Below are positions 19,659 to 28,200 of a stretch of DNA of 33,551 nucleotides, in pieces (the first letter of the stretch is position 1; every line of letters begins with the position of its first letter). A program made the position numbers and the translations under genes. This DNA is from a virus. The notes beneath the pieces are model-generated. The model did no database searches and was not told the origin of the DNA. It saw only the letters and a program-made list of their open reading frames with translations. The stretch lies in the IMG/VR virus record IMGVR_UViG_3300017971_000172, positions 1 to 33,551 of that record; one strand, written 5' to 3'.

Positions 19659-22600
19659 ATGTCAGAACTGAGCAAGATTGCCGATGCCACTCGGCAGGGA
19701 CTGGGTGACCCCCGCGCCGTTGTCCTGAAACAGATTATTGAGCGTGCCCGCCACTCGGCGTTTGCCATCCACACGGGCAAAAACTACGCCCCCGCCCGCC
19801 ACAAGACCCAGCCATCCAACCCGCCCGAATACGGGCGCACGAAGGACGGCGAGTGGTATCAGAAGAAGCGCCTGCTGGAACTGGAAAACGGACTGGCTGT
19901 CGCCCTTATCGCCAAGCACCTCGCGGGCGAAGCGCGGCTCGGCGTGTATTTTCACGAACCCGACGCCACCACCATCCGTGTGGCAGTGCTGGACTTTGAC
20001 GACAAGTCGGGCGAGGTGGGCGACGGCGTGTGGGAGAAAACCGCCAAAGTAGCAGCGTCCTTGCGGGAAGCAGGAATGAACCCCGTCGCCGAGCGGTCAG
20101 GTGGCGGCAAGGGCACCCACCTCTGGTTGCTGTGGGATGAACCACAGGAAGGCAAGGATGTCCGCGCAATGCTACAGAGTGTGCTGGAGGAGCACGGGCT
20201 GCGCGAGGGCACCAAGGGGCTATCCGAAGGCACCGTGGAGATTTTCCCGAAGCAGGATTACCTGCGGTTGGTCGTTGCGAAGGACGCTGATGGCACCCCG
20301 CGCCCGACGGGTGCCTATGGCAACCTGTGTGCCCTGCCCTTCAACCGCCAGTCGGCGTTGCTGGACGACGACGGCAACCCGATAGAAATCCAGCACGGCT
20401 ACCAGATGCCGATTTCCCCTGCGGTTCCGACGATAGTTTCCGCGCTTGACCCATCCAACGTGCCCGCCGCCATTCTGGAACACGCGGCGGCAGTCAATGA
20501 CGACCTGAGCCACGGTATCGGCGGGGAGAAAAGCCATTCGCCGCCGACGCTCCAAAGGGTTCAGGATGCGATGCCTTGGCTGGATGCCGACGACACCCAC
20601 CTCTGGCAAGCAACCGTCCAGTGGCTGAAGCGACTTGGTGACCTGCTCGGCGATGACGAGATGAAAGCCCTGTGGCTGGAGTTCAGCGCACGAGGCACCA
20701 ACACCGCGAGGAACGACCAACCGCGCTACGACCCCGAGGTGATGTGGGATACCGCGACACCTCGTGTTGACGCGGGAGCCGCAGCGGGTTCCCTTTTCAA
20801 AGTTACCCGTGAAGCAGCACTGGCTGCGATGAAGTCCGACAGCGGTGCCAAGGCGTGGTCAAAGGACGGACGAGCCGCCTACATCTACTTGCTGGCGCAC
20901 CACACGAAGGTGCTGGAAGAAGAGTATGCGGGTGGTGCTTACCCCAGCGACAAGGGACTGAAGAACGCCGCCAAGGAGATGAAGGACAACGCCGAACCTT
21001 CTGGCGCGGATGTCGTGTCCCAGCAGGCGTGGGAGTTGTTCATTGACCAGTATGGCAACCCTCGTATCTGGATGGACACAGGCAAACGCTTTGACGCCTT
21101 GATAATCAGCAGCGATGCCTTCGTCCGCCACTGGAACTACGCCCGCATCCAACAGGGTGAGAAGGCGCTGAGTGAAGCCAAGATGGGGCAGCTTCAGCAG
21201 GAGTTGGAAGCCCGTGCCGAAGTGGAAGGCGGCGAACATACCGTCCACCTCCGCACTGCGCTGGACAACGGGGACTATGTGCTTGACCTTGGCGATGACG
21301 ACGGGCACTGCGTGCGCGTCAACGCCAACGGCGTGACCGTTGAGAAGAACACGAGGGTGAAGTTCATCCGCCCTCGCGGCTTCGGCACCTTACCGATGCC
21401 TGACCTGTCATTCCCCACACCGCGTGACGCCTTCCTTGAGTGTCGGAATATGAACGCGATGCTGTTGCTGAAGACCAACGATGCGTTCTGGATGTGGCTG
21501 GTGGCAATGTTGAACACCCTGATGTGCGACACCCCCTACAACCACATCAACTTCTGGGGCGAGAGTGGCGTAGCCAAGTCGTCGGGCATGGCACTGAGCC
21601 GCTCGCTGATTGACCCCAGAAAGACCAGACACCAAGCAGGTAGCACACGGCTGGACAAGGAAGCCATCAACGCCGCCGCTGCGGGTCAGCGGATGCCGTG
21701 CTTTGACAACGTGAAGAAAATTGAAACCTCCGTTCAGGCGTATATGTGTGCCGCGATAACAGGCACCGAGGCGCAGGAACGTGCCCTGTATACCAACTTT
21801 GAATTGGCAGCCTCAGAAGTTCACTGCCCGCTGACGACAACCTCCATCCACCCACTGGCAACGGAACCCGACCTGATTGAGCGGACTGTTTCCCTGCCGT
21901 GCGCCAAACCGAAAGCCTACATATCACCCAAGGTCATAGCACGGAAGCTAGAGCAACAAACACCTCGTTTCACAGGCGCGTTACTGGTGATGTTGAAGGA
22001 GGCAATGGGGCGCTGGGACGATGTGCCCGATGCGCTGATTAACCGCCAACGCTTCCTTGATTTCGTGCGGCTGGGTGAAGCCCTGTTTATGGCGATGGGG
22101 CGTAAGTCAGGTGCTTTCCTTGAGGTGTATAACCGCCAACGCCGCGACAACACCGCTGACCTGCTCGCGGGACGGGCGACCTCCAAACGGGTCATCAAAT
22201 ACCTGCGACAAGAAGCAGAGAAGTTGAAAGGGCGGCGGCTTGGCAAGGAAGACCCTGCCAAGCGAGCGGAAGCCGCCCGTGCCCACCGTTCGTATTGCTA
22301 CGACAACGGTGACGGCACCGTGGTTTGGTGCGGCACTGCGTCGGTGTTTTACAACCTGTTCACCAAAGTGGAGCCAATTACGATGGATGAAGCGAAGCAC
22401 GATGCCTTCCCCTCATCCCCGCATTGGTTGGGGCGCGTCCTCAGCACTGACAGTCCTGCCTTGCGGCACATCGGCATCCACTTCACGGGCGGCAAACGCA
22501 CCAAGTGGGGGAGCCAGATGGAGTTCGCCGTAGAAATCGAGACGTTGGTCGCTGGTTCCTCTTGGCTGGACGAAGAACTGGGTTTCAAGGAAGTGCCCAC

Positions 22601-22733
22601 CCCTCGCCAGACTACCGACGCGGATGTTGCTGCCGACGCCTTGGTGAAGAGGCTGCGCGATGGCGGGATGTCAGATAAGGAGATAGTGGCGGTGATGCGG
22701 AGTGCCGCCGCGAACGCGAACGCCACCAAATAA
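19659..22733 (+). CDS. Primase-helicase (AEP primase plus ATPase), 1024 aa
   Basis: ATG 19659 follows TTGAGGAAACCGCC and decides the start. The N-terminal domain (about 90-240) has archaeo-eukaryotic primase features: metal ligands Asp112 and Asp114 in LDFDD, Lys151-Gly-Thr-His154 in GGGKGTHLWL, and VEIFPKQD with GNLCALPFNR after it. The C-terminal part has a Walker A motif Gly634-E-S-G-V-A-Lys640-Ser followed by conserved helicase-like segments (ITGTEAQERAL, EPDLIERTVSLPCAKP) of the DUF927/superfamily 3 type. It would make primers and unwind the origin, acting as the core replication enzyme. It is the last gene of the operon from P3. Primase and helicase fusions of this form occur in plasmids, phages and satellites. 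Confidence 0.88.
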   Translation: MSELSKIADATRQGLGDPRAVVLKQIIERARHSAFAIHTGKNYAPARHKTQPSNPPEYGRTKDGEWYQKKRLLELENGLAVALIAKHLAGEARLGVYFHEPDATTIRVAVLDFDDKSGEVGDGVWEKTAKVAASLREAGMNPVAERSGGGKGTHLWLLWDEPQEGKDVRAMLQSVLEEHGLREGTKGLSEGTVEIFPKQDYLRLVVAKDADGTPRPTGAYGNLCALPFNRQSALLDDDGNPIEIQHGYQMPISPAVPTIVSALDPSNVPAAILEHAAAVNDDLSHGIGGEKSHSPPTLQRVQDAMPWLDADDTHLWQATVQWLKRLGDLLGDDEMKALWLEFSARGTNTARNDQPRYDPEVMWDTATPRVDAGAAAGSLFKVTREAALAAMKSDSGAKAWSKDGRAAYIYLLAHHTKVLEEEYAGGAYPSDKGLKNAAKEMKDNAEPSGADVVSQQAWELFIDQYGNPRIWMDTGKRFDALIISSDAFVRHWNYARIQQGEKALSEAKMGQLQQELEARAEVEGGEHTVHLRTALDNGDYVLDLGDDDGHCVRVNANGVTVEKNTRVKFIRPRGFGTLPMPDLSFPTPRDAFLECRNMNAMLLLKTNDAFWMWLVAMLNTLMCDTPYNHINFWGESGVAKSSGMALSRSLIDPRKTRHQAGSTRLDKEAINAAAAGQRMPCFDNVKKIETSVQAYMCAAITGTEAQERALYTNFELAASEVHCPLTTTSIHPLATEPDLIERTVSLPCAKPKAYISPKVIARKLEQQTPRFTGALLVMLKEAMGRWDDVPDALINRQRFLDFVRLGEALFMAMGRKSGAFLEVYNRQRRDNTADLLAGRATSKRVIKYLRQEAEKLKGRRLGKEDPAKRAEAARAHRSYCYDNGDGTVVWCGTASVFYNLFTKVEPITMDEAKHDAFPSSPHWLGRVLSTDSPALRHIGIHFTGGKRTKWGSQMEFAVEIETLVAGSSWLDEELGFKEVPTPRQTTDADVAADALVKRLRDGGMSDKEIVAVMRSAAANANATK

Positions 22734-22757
22734 AAACCCCCTGCGAATGACAGGGGG
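22732..22757 (-). terminator. Terminator-like hairpin, leftward
   Basis: CCCCCTG (22737-22743) pairs with CAGGGGG (22751-22757). Read leftward it is followed by TTTTT (22736-22732). It would stop leftward read-through into the primase gene. Confidence 0.6.
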
Positions 22758-22820
22758 AGAAGTGACTGAAAAGAACCTGCCGAGGTTCCTGACGCCGATA
22801 CTAGCCCACAGGAGCCTGTG

Positions 22821-23195
22821 ATGCCAAACGCCTACTTCGTCAGTGAATACGAGATGGAACAGTTCAGCCACCGCATCTGGCGGCTGGCTGCCTATCTCGG
22901 AATCAAAACCAGCTACACCCCGCCCGACGAGCGATACACGGCGGTCACCAAGGGGAAGCGGGAGCGCCGCGAAGACCTAGACCCCAGCGCCATCATCAGC
23001 TTCAGCCCGTGCGCCACCAACGAGCACGGCGAGATAGAAGCCTGCCAACACCTGCGCGAGTGTGCTCGGGGGAAATGCTGTCAGGCGTTCCACCAGTTCT
23101 GTTCGCACCCCACCTACCCCAACGAGAAGTCCGCCTACCTGCGTGCCGACCGCACGCCTTGCCGCAAGCGGTTCAGGGCGCTGTTCTCGGACTGA
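22821..23195 (+). CDS. Cysteine-rich hypothetical protein, 124 aa
   Basis: ATG 22821 has AGGAGCCTGTG upstream. The C-terminal half is cysteine-rich (CATNEHGEIEACQHLRECAR, GKCC, FCSHP, PCRKRF), with at least seven Cys and several His, likely metal or disulphide bound. The N-terminal part begins MPNAYFVSEYEMEQFSHRIW. Isolated at the end of the rightward genes, 87 bp after the primase. No family recognised. Confidence 0.78.
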   Translation: MPNAYFVSEYEMEQFSHRIWRLAAYLGIKTSYTPPDERYTAVTKGKRERREDLDPSAIISFSPCATNEHGEIEACQHLRECARGKCCQAFHQFCSHPTYPNEKSAYLRADRTPCRKRFRALFSD

Positions 23196-23237
23196 AAAAA
23201 CCCCGACCCCCCGACATGGCAGAAAAAGGGGGTGGGG
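23195..23237 (-). terminator. Terminator of the leftward late operon
   Basis: On the minus strand CCCC-A-CCCCC (23237-23228) pairs with GGGGG-T-C-GGGG (23212-23201) with one bulge, followed by TTTTTT (23200-23195). It lies 50 bp beyond the last leftward gene. Confidence 0.82.
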
Positions 23238-23286
23238 TTGGGAAACCCCTGCGCCAAAAGGAGGAAAGACGCAGGGGGCGTGGCAC

Positions 23287-23403
23287 TCAGTTGGATTGGT
23301 TCGGGTCGGGTGCGTTGGGAGAAGGCTGCTTCTCAGCGGGCTTGGTGTCTTTCTCCATCGGCACCTGATGCTTTGTGTTCGCTCCAGATTTCTCGTATTT
23401 CAT
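23287..23403 (-). CDS. Small hydrophilic protein, 38 aa
   Basis: ATG 23403 follows GAGGTGACGAG, four bases after the preceding gene. Sequence is charged and Pro/Lys-rich (MKYEKSGANTKHQVPMEKDT), probably disordered. Last gene of the late operon. Could be a minor virion peptide; unknown. Confidence 0.65.
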   Translation of the reverse strand: MKYEKSGANTKHQVPMEKDTKPAEKQPSPNAPDPNQSN

Positions 23404-23407
23404 CTCG

Positions 23408-23767
23408 TCACCTCTTGCTGCATTTTCCGTTTTTGCGGTAGTTCCCGCCGCGCTTCTGATATGCGGACTTGGGCTTCCGCACGACACCGCCATCCGCGAG
23501 GTTGATGGTGCCACCGACACCTTGTGCCGCCTTGGCGTTTCCAGCGTTCGCACGCACGACACCGCCATCGGCGTATGACTGCTCTTCCATCTGCCGCATC
23601 CTGCGCTCCATTATGGAACTCAGCTTCTCCTCACCGACCTTCGGCTTGGACTTCGCCTTGCGACTGGCGGCTTTGTCCTTCGCTTTGACGGCGGGCTTCT
23701 TCGTCACCGCGTCCGTCTCGGAGCGACGTTTTTTTAAAGCCGCCATGACCTCTTCGACACTTGCCAT
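23408..23767 (-). CDS. Basic protein with repeated ADGGVVR motif, 119 aa
   Basis: ATG 23767 overlaps the preceding stop. Very basic Lys/Ala-rich middle (KKPAVKAKDKAASRKAKSKP) and two copies of ADGGVVR about 27 residues apart; the tail is Lys/Arg/Gly. ADGG-type motifs are frequent in internal or ejection-related proteins of podovirus-like phages (from memory). DNA binding or packing inside a virion is plausible. Confidence 0.75.
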   Translation of the reverse strand: MASVEEVMAALKKRRSETDAVTKKPAVKAKDKAASRKAKSKPKVGEEKLSSIMERRMRQMEEQSYADGGVVRANAGNAKAAQGVGGTINLADGGVVRKPKSAYQKRGGNYRKNGKCSKR

Positions 23768-24426
23768 CAAAAACCTCCAACTTGAAATTTCACGGGTGGC
23801 TTACCAGCGGCAAGCCAGTTGTCATACAGCGCAGGCTTGCCAATCATCTGCGCCCACTCATACAGGAAAACTTCGGGTTGCTGGATAATCATCCGCTGCC
23901 GCTGTTCGGGGGTGGCGTCCAGCAACGCCTGCTTCGGGTTGAACGGTTTCTCAGCCTGCTTCGCCTTGGGGCTATGGCGGCGGAGAAGCACCTCCTGTAA
24001 CTCGGTGTCATACCGCAACGCATCGGATGCGCGGAGCCTGCCAGATGCCTTATCGGCACGGAACTGAGCGATGGAAGCGTTCGTCCTGAAGTGCCCGTAG
24101 GGGTGCGTCGGTTTGGGCTGGGCTTCAGGCTTCTGGACGGGGATGGCATAGAAGTTCCCGTGCGGGATATCACTGCCGTCGGCGAGGAACACGCGCTCCC
24201 GTTTCCCGTTGCGCCTGTTCGGTGCCTTCGGTTTCGCAGCCTCCTCCAGCGCCCTCGCCATCTCGGCAGAGGGCGGCACTGGCACTTCCACCAACGTGCG
24301 GATACCGTTTTGTTCCACGACGGCGAACTGCTTCTTCGGTGCTGGCTTACCGCCTGCGCGGCGACCTTGTGGCTGCGGTGCCTCGGCGAACGGGACGTTG
24401 CCCATATTTCTGTGGAAGTCGCTCAT
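23767..24426 (-). CDS. Late-operon protein, 219 aa
   Basis: ATG 24426 overlaps the preceding stop (ATGA). The N-terminal part is Pro/Lys-rich and likely flexible (EAPQPQGRRAGGKPAPKKQF). The C-terminal half is helical (DATPEQRQRMIIQQPEVFLY, EWAQMIGKPALYDNWLAAGK). No recognised domain. Belongs with the virion-like gene set by position. Confidence 0.75.
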   Translation of the reverse strand: MSDFHRNMGNVPFAEAPQPQGRRAGGKPAPKKQFAVVEQNGIRTLVEVPVPPSAEMARALEEAAKPKAPNRRNGKRERVFLADGSDIPHGNFYAIPVQKPEAQPKPTHPYGHFRTNASIAQFRADKASGRLRASDALRYDTELQEVLLRRHSPKAKQAEKPFNPKQALLDATPEQRQRMIIQQPEVFLYEWAQMIGKPALYDNWLAAGKPPVKFQVGGF

Positions 24427-24902
24427 TCAGGCACCTCCACTTCTTGGAGCGTGTAGCCGCTGATGGCATCGCCAACAGGCATCATTACGCGCTTCATCCG
24501 CTTCGGTTTGACTGGGGGACGGAACTCAGCTTTCAGCATCCCCTCCCTGTTGTGCTTTGCCAGTGCCTGCCGCTCACGCTTGACGACAGCGGCGTCATAG
24601 GCAGCCCAGAACTCACTTTCATCCACCAAGCCACCAAACTTCTTCAGCACCTGTTCAAGCGGTGTGAGAAACGCCTCCTTGCGGTCGTAGGCGTCCCACG
24701 CTTCCTGACTGGTCGCTCGTTCCACCATCCAGCGGAGAACAGCGGCGTCGGCGAGGTCATACGCCTTCAGCGCCTTCTCCACCTCAATGTCATCCACTAC
24801 CTGCTTGAGCGGCAGTCCGCGACGGCGATACTCCTCTACGCGCTCGTCAGGCACCACGACCAGTTGGTTGGTGCCGCCAGAGTAATCAGGGGTCAGCCAC
24901 AT
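24423..24902 (-). CDS. Late-operon protein, 159 aa
   Basis: The frame is open further upstream, but ATG 24902 follows GAGGAGGGTAACAGT, so I chose it. Helical and charged: PDERVEEYRRRGLPLKQVVD then SEFWAAYDAAVVKRERQALA and a basic C-terminus KPKRMKRVMMPVGDAISGYT. No family recognised. Confidence 0.75.
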   Translation of the reverse strand: MWLTPDYSGGTNQLVVVPDERVEEYRRRGLPLKQVVDDIEVEKALKAYDLADAAVLRWMVERATSQEAWDAYDRKEAFLTPLEQVLKKFGGLVDESEFWAAYDAAVVKRERQALAKHNREGMLKAEFRPPVKPKRMKRVMMPVGDAISGYTLQEVEVPE

Positions 24903-24915
24903 ACTGTTACCCTCC

Positions 24916-25251
24916 TCAGGCGAACACCGCGCCAGCAGGTGTTCGGTGAGCGTGCTTGCGGAGCAGGTCAACAATCTGCTCATCACTCTGGGAAAGCGGC
25001 GGGGTGCCTGCCAGTGCCACAACCGTCTTGGCGGCGATGGCACCCTTGCCACCAGCGATGAAGCGAACCACCACCCAGTAACTTTCGTTGGTGGGCAGTT
25101 CGTAGGACGCCGCACTGATGTCCAGTTCACCGTCGTGAGGTTCACGAAGCAGCATCAAGTTGTGGCGGCTGCGGTTGACGAACCAATCGGCATCCTGCTG
25201 GTTCCACGCCAGCTTGGGGTCGGTCGGAATTGCTGTTGCTCGTTCAGTCAT
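24916..25251 (-). CDS. Late-operon protein, 111 aa
   Basis: ATG 25251 with GGAGAGCAACA upstream, inside a longer open frame. Contains NRSRHNLMLLREPHDGELDI, a beta-rich middle (ESYWVVVRFIAGGKGAIAAK) and a helical end. No family recognised. Lies 13 bp after the giant gene and before the 159-aa gene. Confidence 0.75.
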   Translation of the reverse strand: MTERATAIPTDPKLAWNQQDADWFVNRSRHNLMLLREPHDGELDISAASYELPTNESYWVVVRFIAGGKGAIAAKTVVALAGTPPLSQSDEQIVDLLRKHAHRTPAGAVFA

Positions 25252-25264
25252 TGTTGCTCTCCAG

Positions 25265-28200
25265 TCAGCGGACAGTATCGGGTCTGTCCCATCCCCTGCC
25301 GATAACCGACCCGCCGCGCATCTCTGCCTCGGCTGCCGCTTTCTCGGCACTACGAATAATGCGTTTCAGAGCGTCCCGCCCAATCACCGACTTCGGCGGC
25401 AGGTCATCACGCTCGTTCCACTCAAAAATCTCGTCCAGCACCTCGTCCACTGCCGCCTCGTCATCCGAATACCAAGCACGGCGGTAGCGTTCCATCAAGC
25501 GTTGGCGCTGCTTGATGATGCGTCCCTTGTAGCCCTCGTCGCGCTGGCGGGTGTCATAGTGCTGCTTCACCTTGGCGGGCGTAAAGCCCAGCGTCTGTGC
25601 CCAGTATTCCGTTGGACCGAAGTTCTCGGCGCTCATACGCGGGATGCCGCTGCCCGTGGTGAGACCCTGTTCTTCCCGCACCTCCGCCTTCAACCAGTCG
25701 CGTATCTGCTTCGGTGCGATGGAGCCGAATACCAGTCGGGGGTCTTCGCCTTCGGCAAGGCGTTTCGGGATGTCAAACGCGGTGAGGAAGAAGCTGACAG
25801 TCGGTCCCGTTGCCTCACCAACTGCCTGCGTCCACTCAGCCTTACCTGCGGTGACATCAGGCGGCGTGTCCATCAACGCCAGTTCACCCAGCGAAACACG
25901 GCTGGCAAGGTCAGCACCCGTTGCGTAGTTCACGGGTCCGTAAACAATGACCTCTGCCGTGTCCTGACCGAACTCCTTGCTCAGCCAGTTATAGAACCAA
26001 GCGTCGGGGTCGCGCAGCCACTCCTCGTCTTCCATCACCTGACCGAGTGCCCACATCATCAGGCGGATGGGTTCAAACAGGATGCCGCTGGTGCCTGCCG
26101 CCATCCAGTGGATGAGCATCAGGTTGCCCAGCACTCCCGCTGCCTGCTTGCGGGTGAAGGCGCGGGTGTTCTTGGTGACCTGCTCAATGACGCCCTCGGA
26201 GAACCAGCCCGTGTCCTGCATCAGCTTCGCAATCTCGGCGCGGTTGGTCGTGTTCTTACCGCCTGCCTTATCCAGCCACTGCTCCACCAGTTCGGTGCGG
26301 TTGATGGTTTCAGGGACGGCGGGTGTCCTGTCCATCCAGTTCAGGATGCGGGTTCGCATCTCGCCACGAGGTGCCACGGAACCGCCGTAAATCATCCCGC
26401 CCATAATCCGACCGACATACTCGTAGATGCCGAGCGGAAACATTTTGAAGCGGAACAAATTGCTCTTCACGATGCCACGGAATATCGGCGGTTTGTTGTA
26501 TTCCTCGTAGCCGAACTGGCTGGTGTTCACCGCCGCAGCGGCTTCGTAGGCAGCGTTCTGCTCAACCTCGCCAGCCAGTGCCTGCTGTGCTATCTCGCGG
26601 GCTTCCTTCCTGCTGGCACCGCGCTTCACCAAGTCGTCGGTATACCTGCCGAGTTTCGTCTTGCCCTCCTTGGTGGCAGCGTCTTTTTCAAGGCGGTAGG
26701 CAGCAAGCCCCACCACACCTCGGTTCATATACTCAATAATCTCGGGCAGGGCACGGATGAGGTTCATCACCTTGTCTATACCCTTGCGGATAACCCCCGC
26801 CTCCAGCGACGAGTGTTGGATGTATTCCGCGAATTTCGTGCTGAGGTCGTTGGTCTTGCGGAGGTTGTCCATCACCCGCTTCTCGTCATCCGACAGCACC
26901 TTGTTCTCGCGGTCGGTGAGCATCAGCCCGTCAATCTCCTTGACGGTCGGTGCCAGCGTGTCGGCATCCATCAAGATACGCTGAGCGGCACCGCGAAAAC
27001 GCATCGCCTTGGACAGCACCGTGGGGATGGCTTCACGCCAGTTCAGCCCCGTCAGGTCGGTGAAGGCTTTCGCCATCGCACCGATGGTCTTCAGCGTGCC
27101 GTATTTGCCCGAGAGATACGGGAAGCCCGTCAACACCATCTGCGTGCTGTTGAGCATTGAGTAGCCGACGCTGCCGAGATACACGGCGGTCGTGATATCC
27201 GACAGGTCTTTGGACAGGTTCTGCTGCCAGCGGGTCAGCACCTGAGCATCCACATCGCGGTTGTTCTGTAGCCGCCCGATGAGGTCAAGCACCGCCTGTG
27301 CGTTGGGGTCGCCGCGCAGGCGCATCGCTTCTGCTTGGTCACGCAGCGCAGCCATCGCCTTGGTTTCAACAGGCGAGAGTTCCAAGTTGGAGGAGTAAAC
27401 CGCCTGACTGGAAGCCCACGAAGCGAACGACTGTTCAAAGTCCTTGGAGAAGCCCTGAACCCGCTTGCGGTTGACCATCCCGCGTGCGAGGTCGCGCTTC
27501 ATGATGTGCTGTGCCATCACCTCGCGCAGTGCCTGCTGGGTGCGAGGGTCTTCAGGCAGGCGTTCTCTCAGGCGGGTGAATACCTGCCCGATTTCGCTGT
27601 CGCGTGGCGGCGTCCACTCGTCCAGCGAAGTGACCGAGTTCACGGACTGGTAGGTATCGTCCTTCTGGAGCTGCTGCTGGCGGGCGTTGGCGTCGCCCTC
27701 GCTGGGGTAGAGTTCAAAAACACGATCTACCACTTCGGCGCTGTAGTTCCCCGTCAGCGGGTCGCGCTCGCGGTTCTTGAAAATCTGGAGGGTCGGGTTG
27801 CCCGTCAGCAGCTTTTCAATCTGGGCGTTCAGTTCTTCCTGCGTGGGCGCGGTGATGTCGTAGGTGCTGCGGGCTTCCACCACCCACTGACCTTGGCGGC
27901 GCAGCGGAAAGTAGGAACCGCGTATCTCGGCAACATCCAGCGTCTTGGCTGCCAGTTCTATCGCGTCAATGATGTCGGCTTTCGTCAACACGGGCGCATC
28001 GGGCAGGGTGATGGCGGCGTTCTGCCCTGCCGTGACCTTGGCGGTGGCGGCTCGCAATTCCTGCTGGAGGTCGCTGAGCAGTTTGTGGGCGTTGTCGCGG
28101 TCGGCTGCCTTTTCCAGCAGGTGGTCCGCCTTGGCACCGAGTATTGCCTTGAGGTCAATCCCCTGCGAATACAGCATTGAAGCCACGACGTTGCGAAGGC

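Noticed and set aside
25160-27160. 666-aa plus-strand frame opposite the giant late gene
   Set aside because: It is antisense to a clear transglycosylase/ejection gene; composition (Leu, Val, His, Arg rich) and lack of a ribosome site mark it as a shadow frame.
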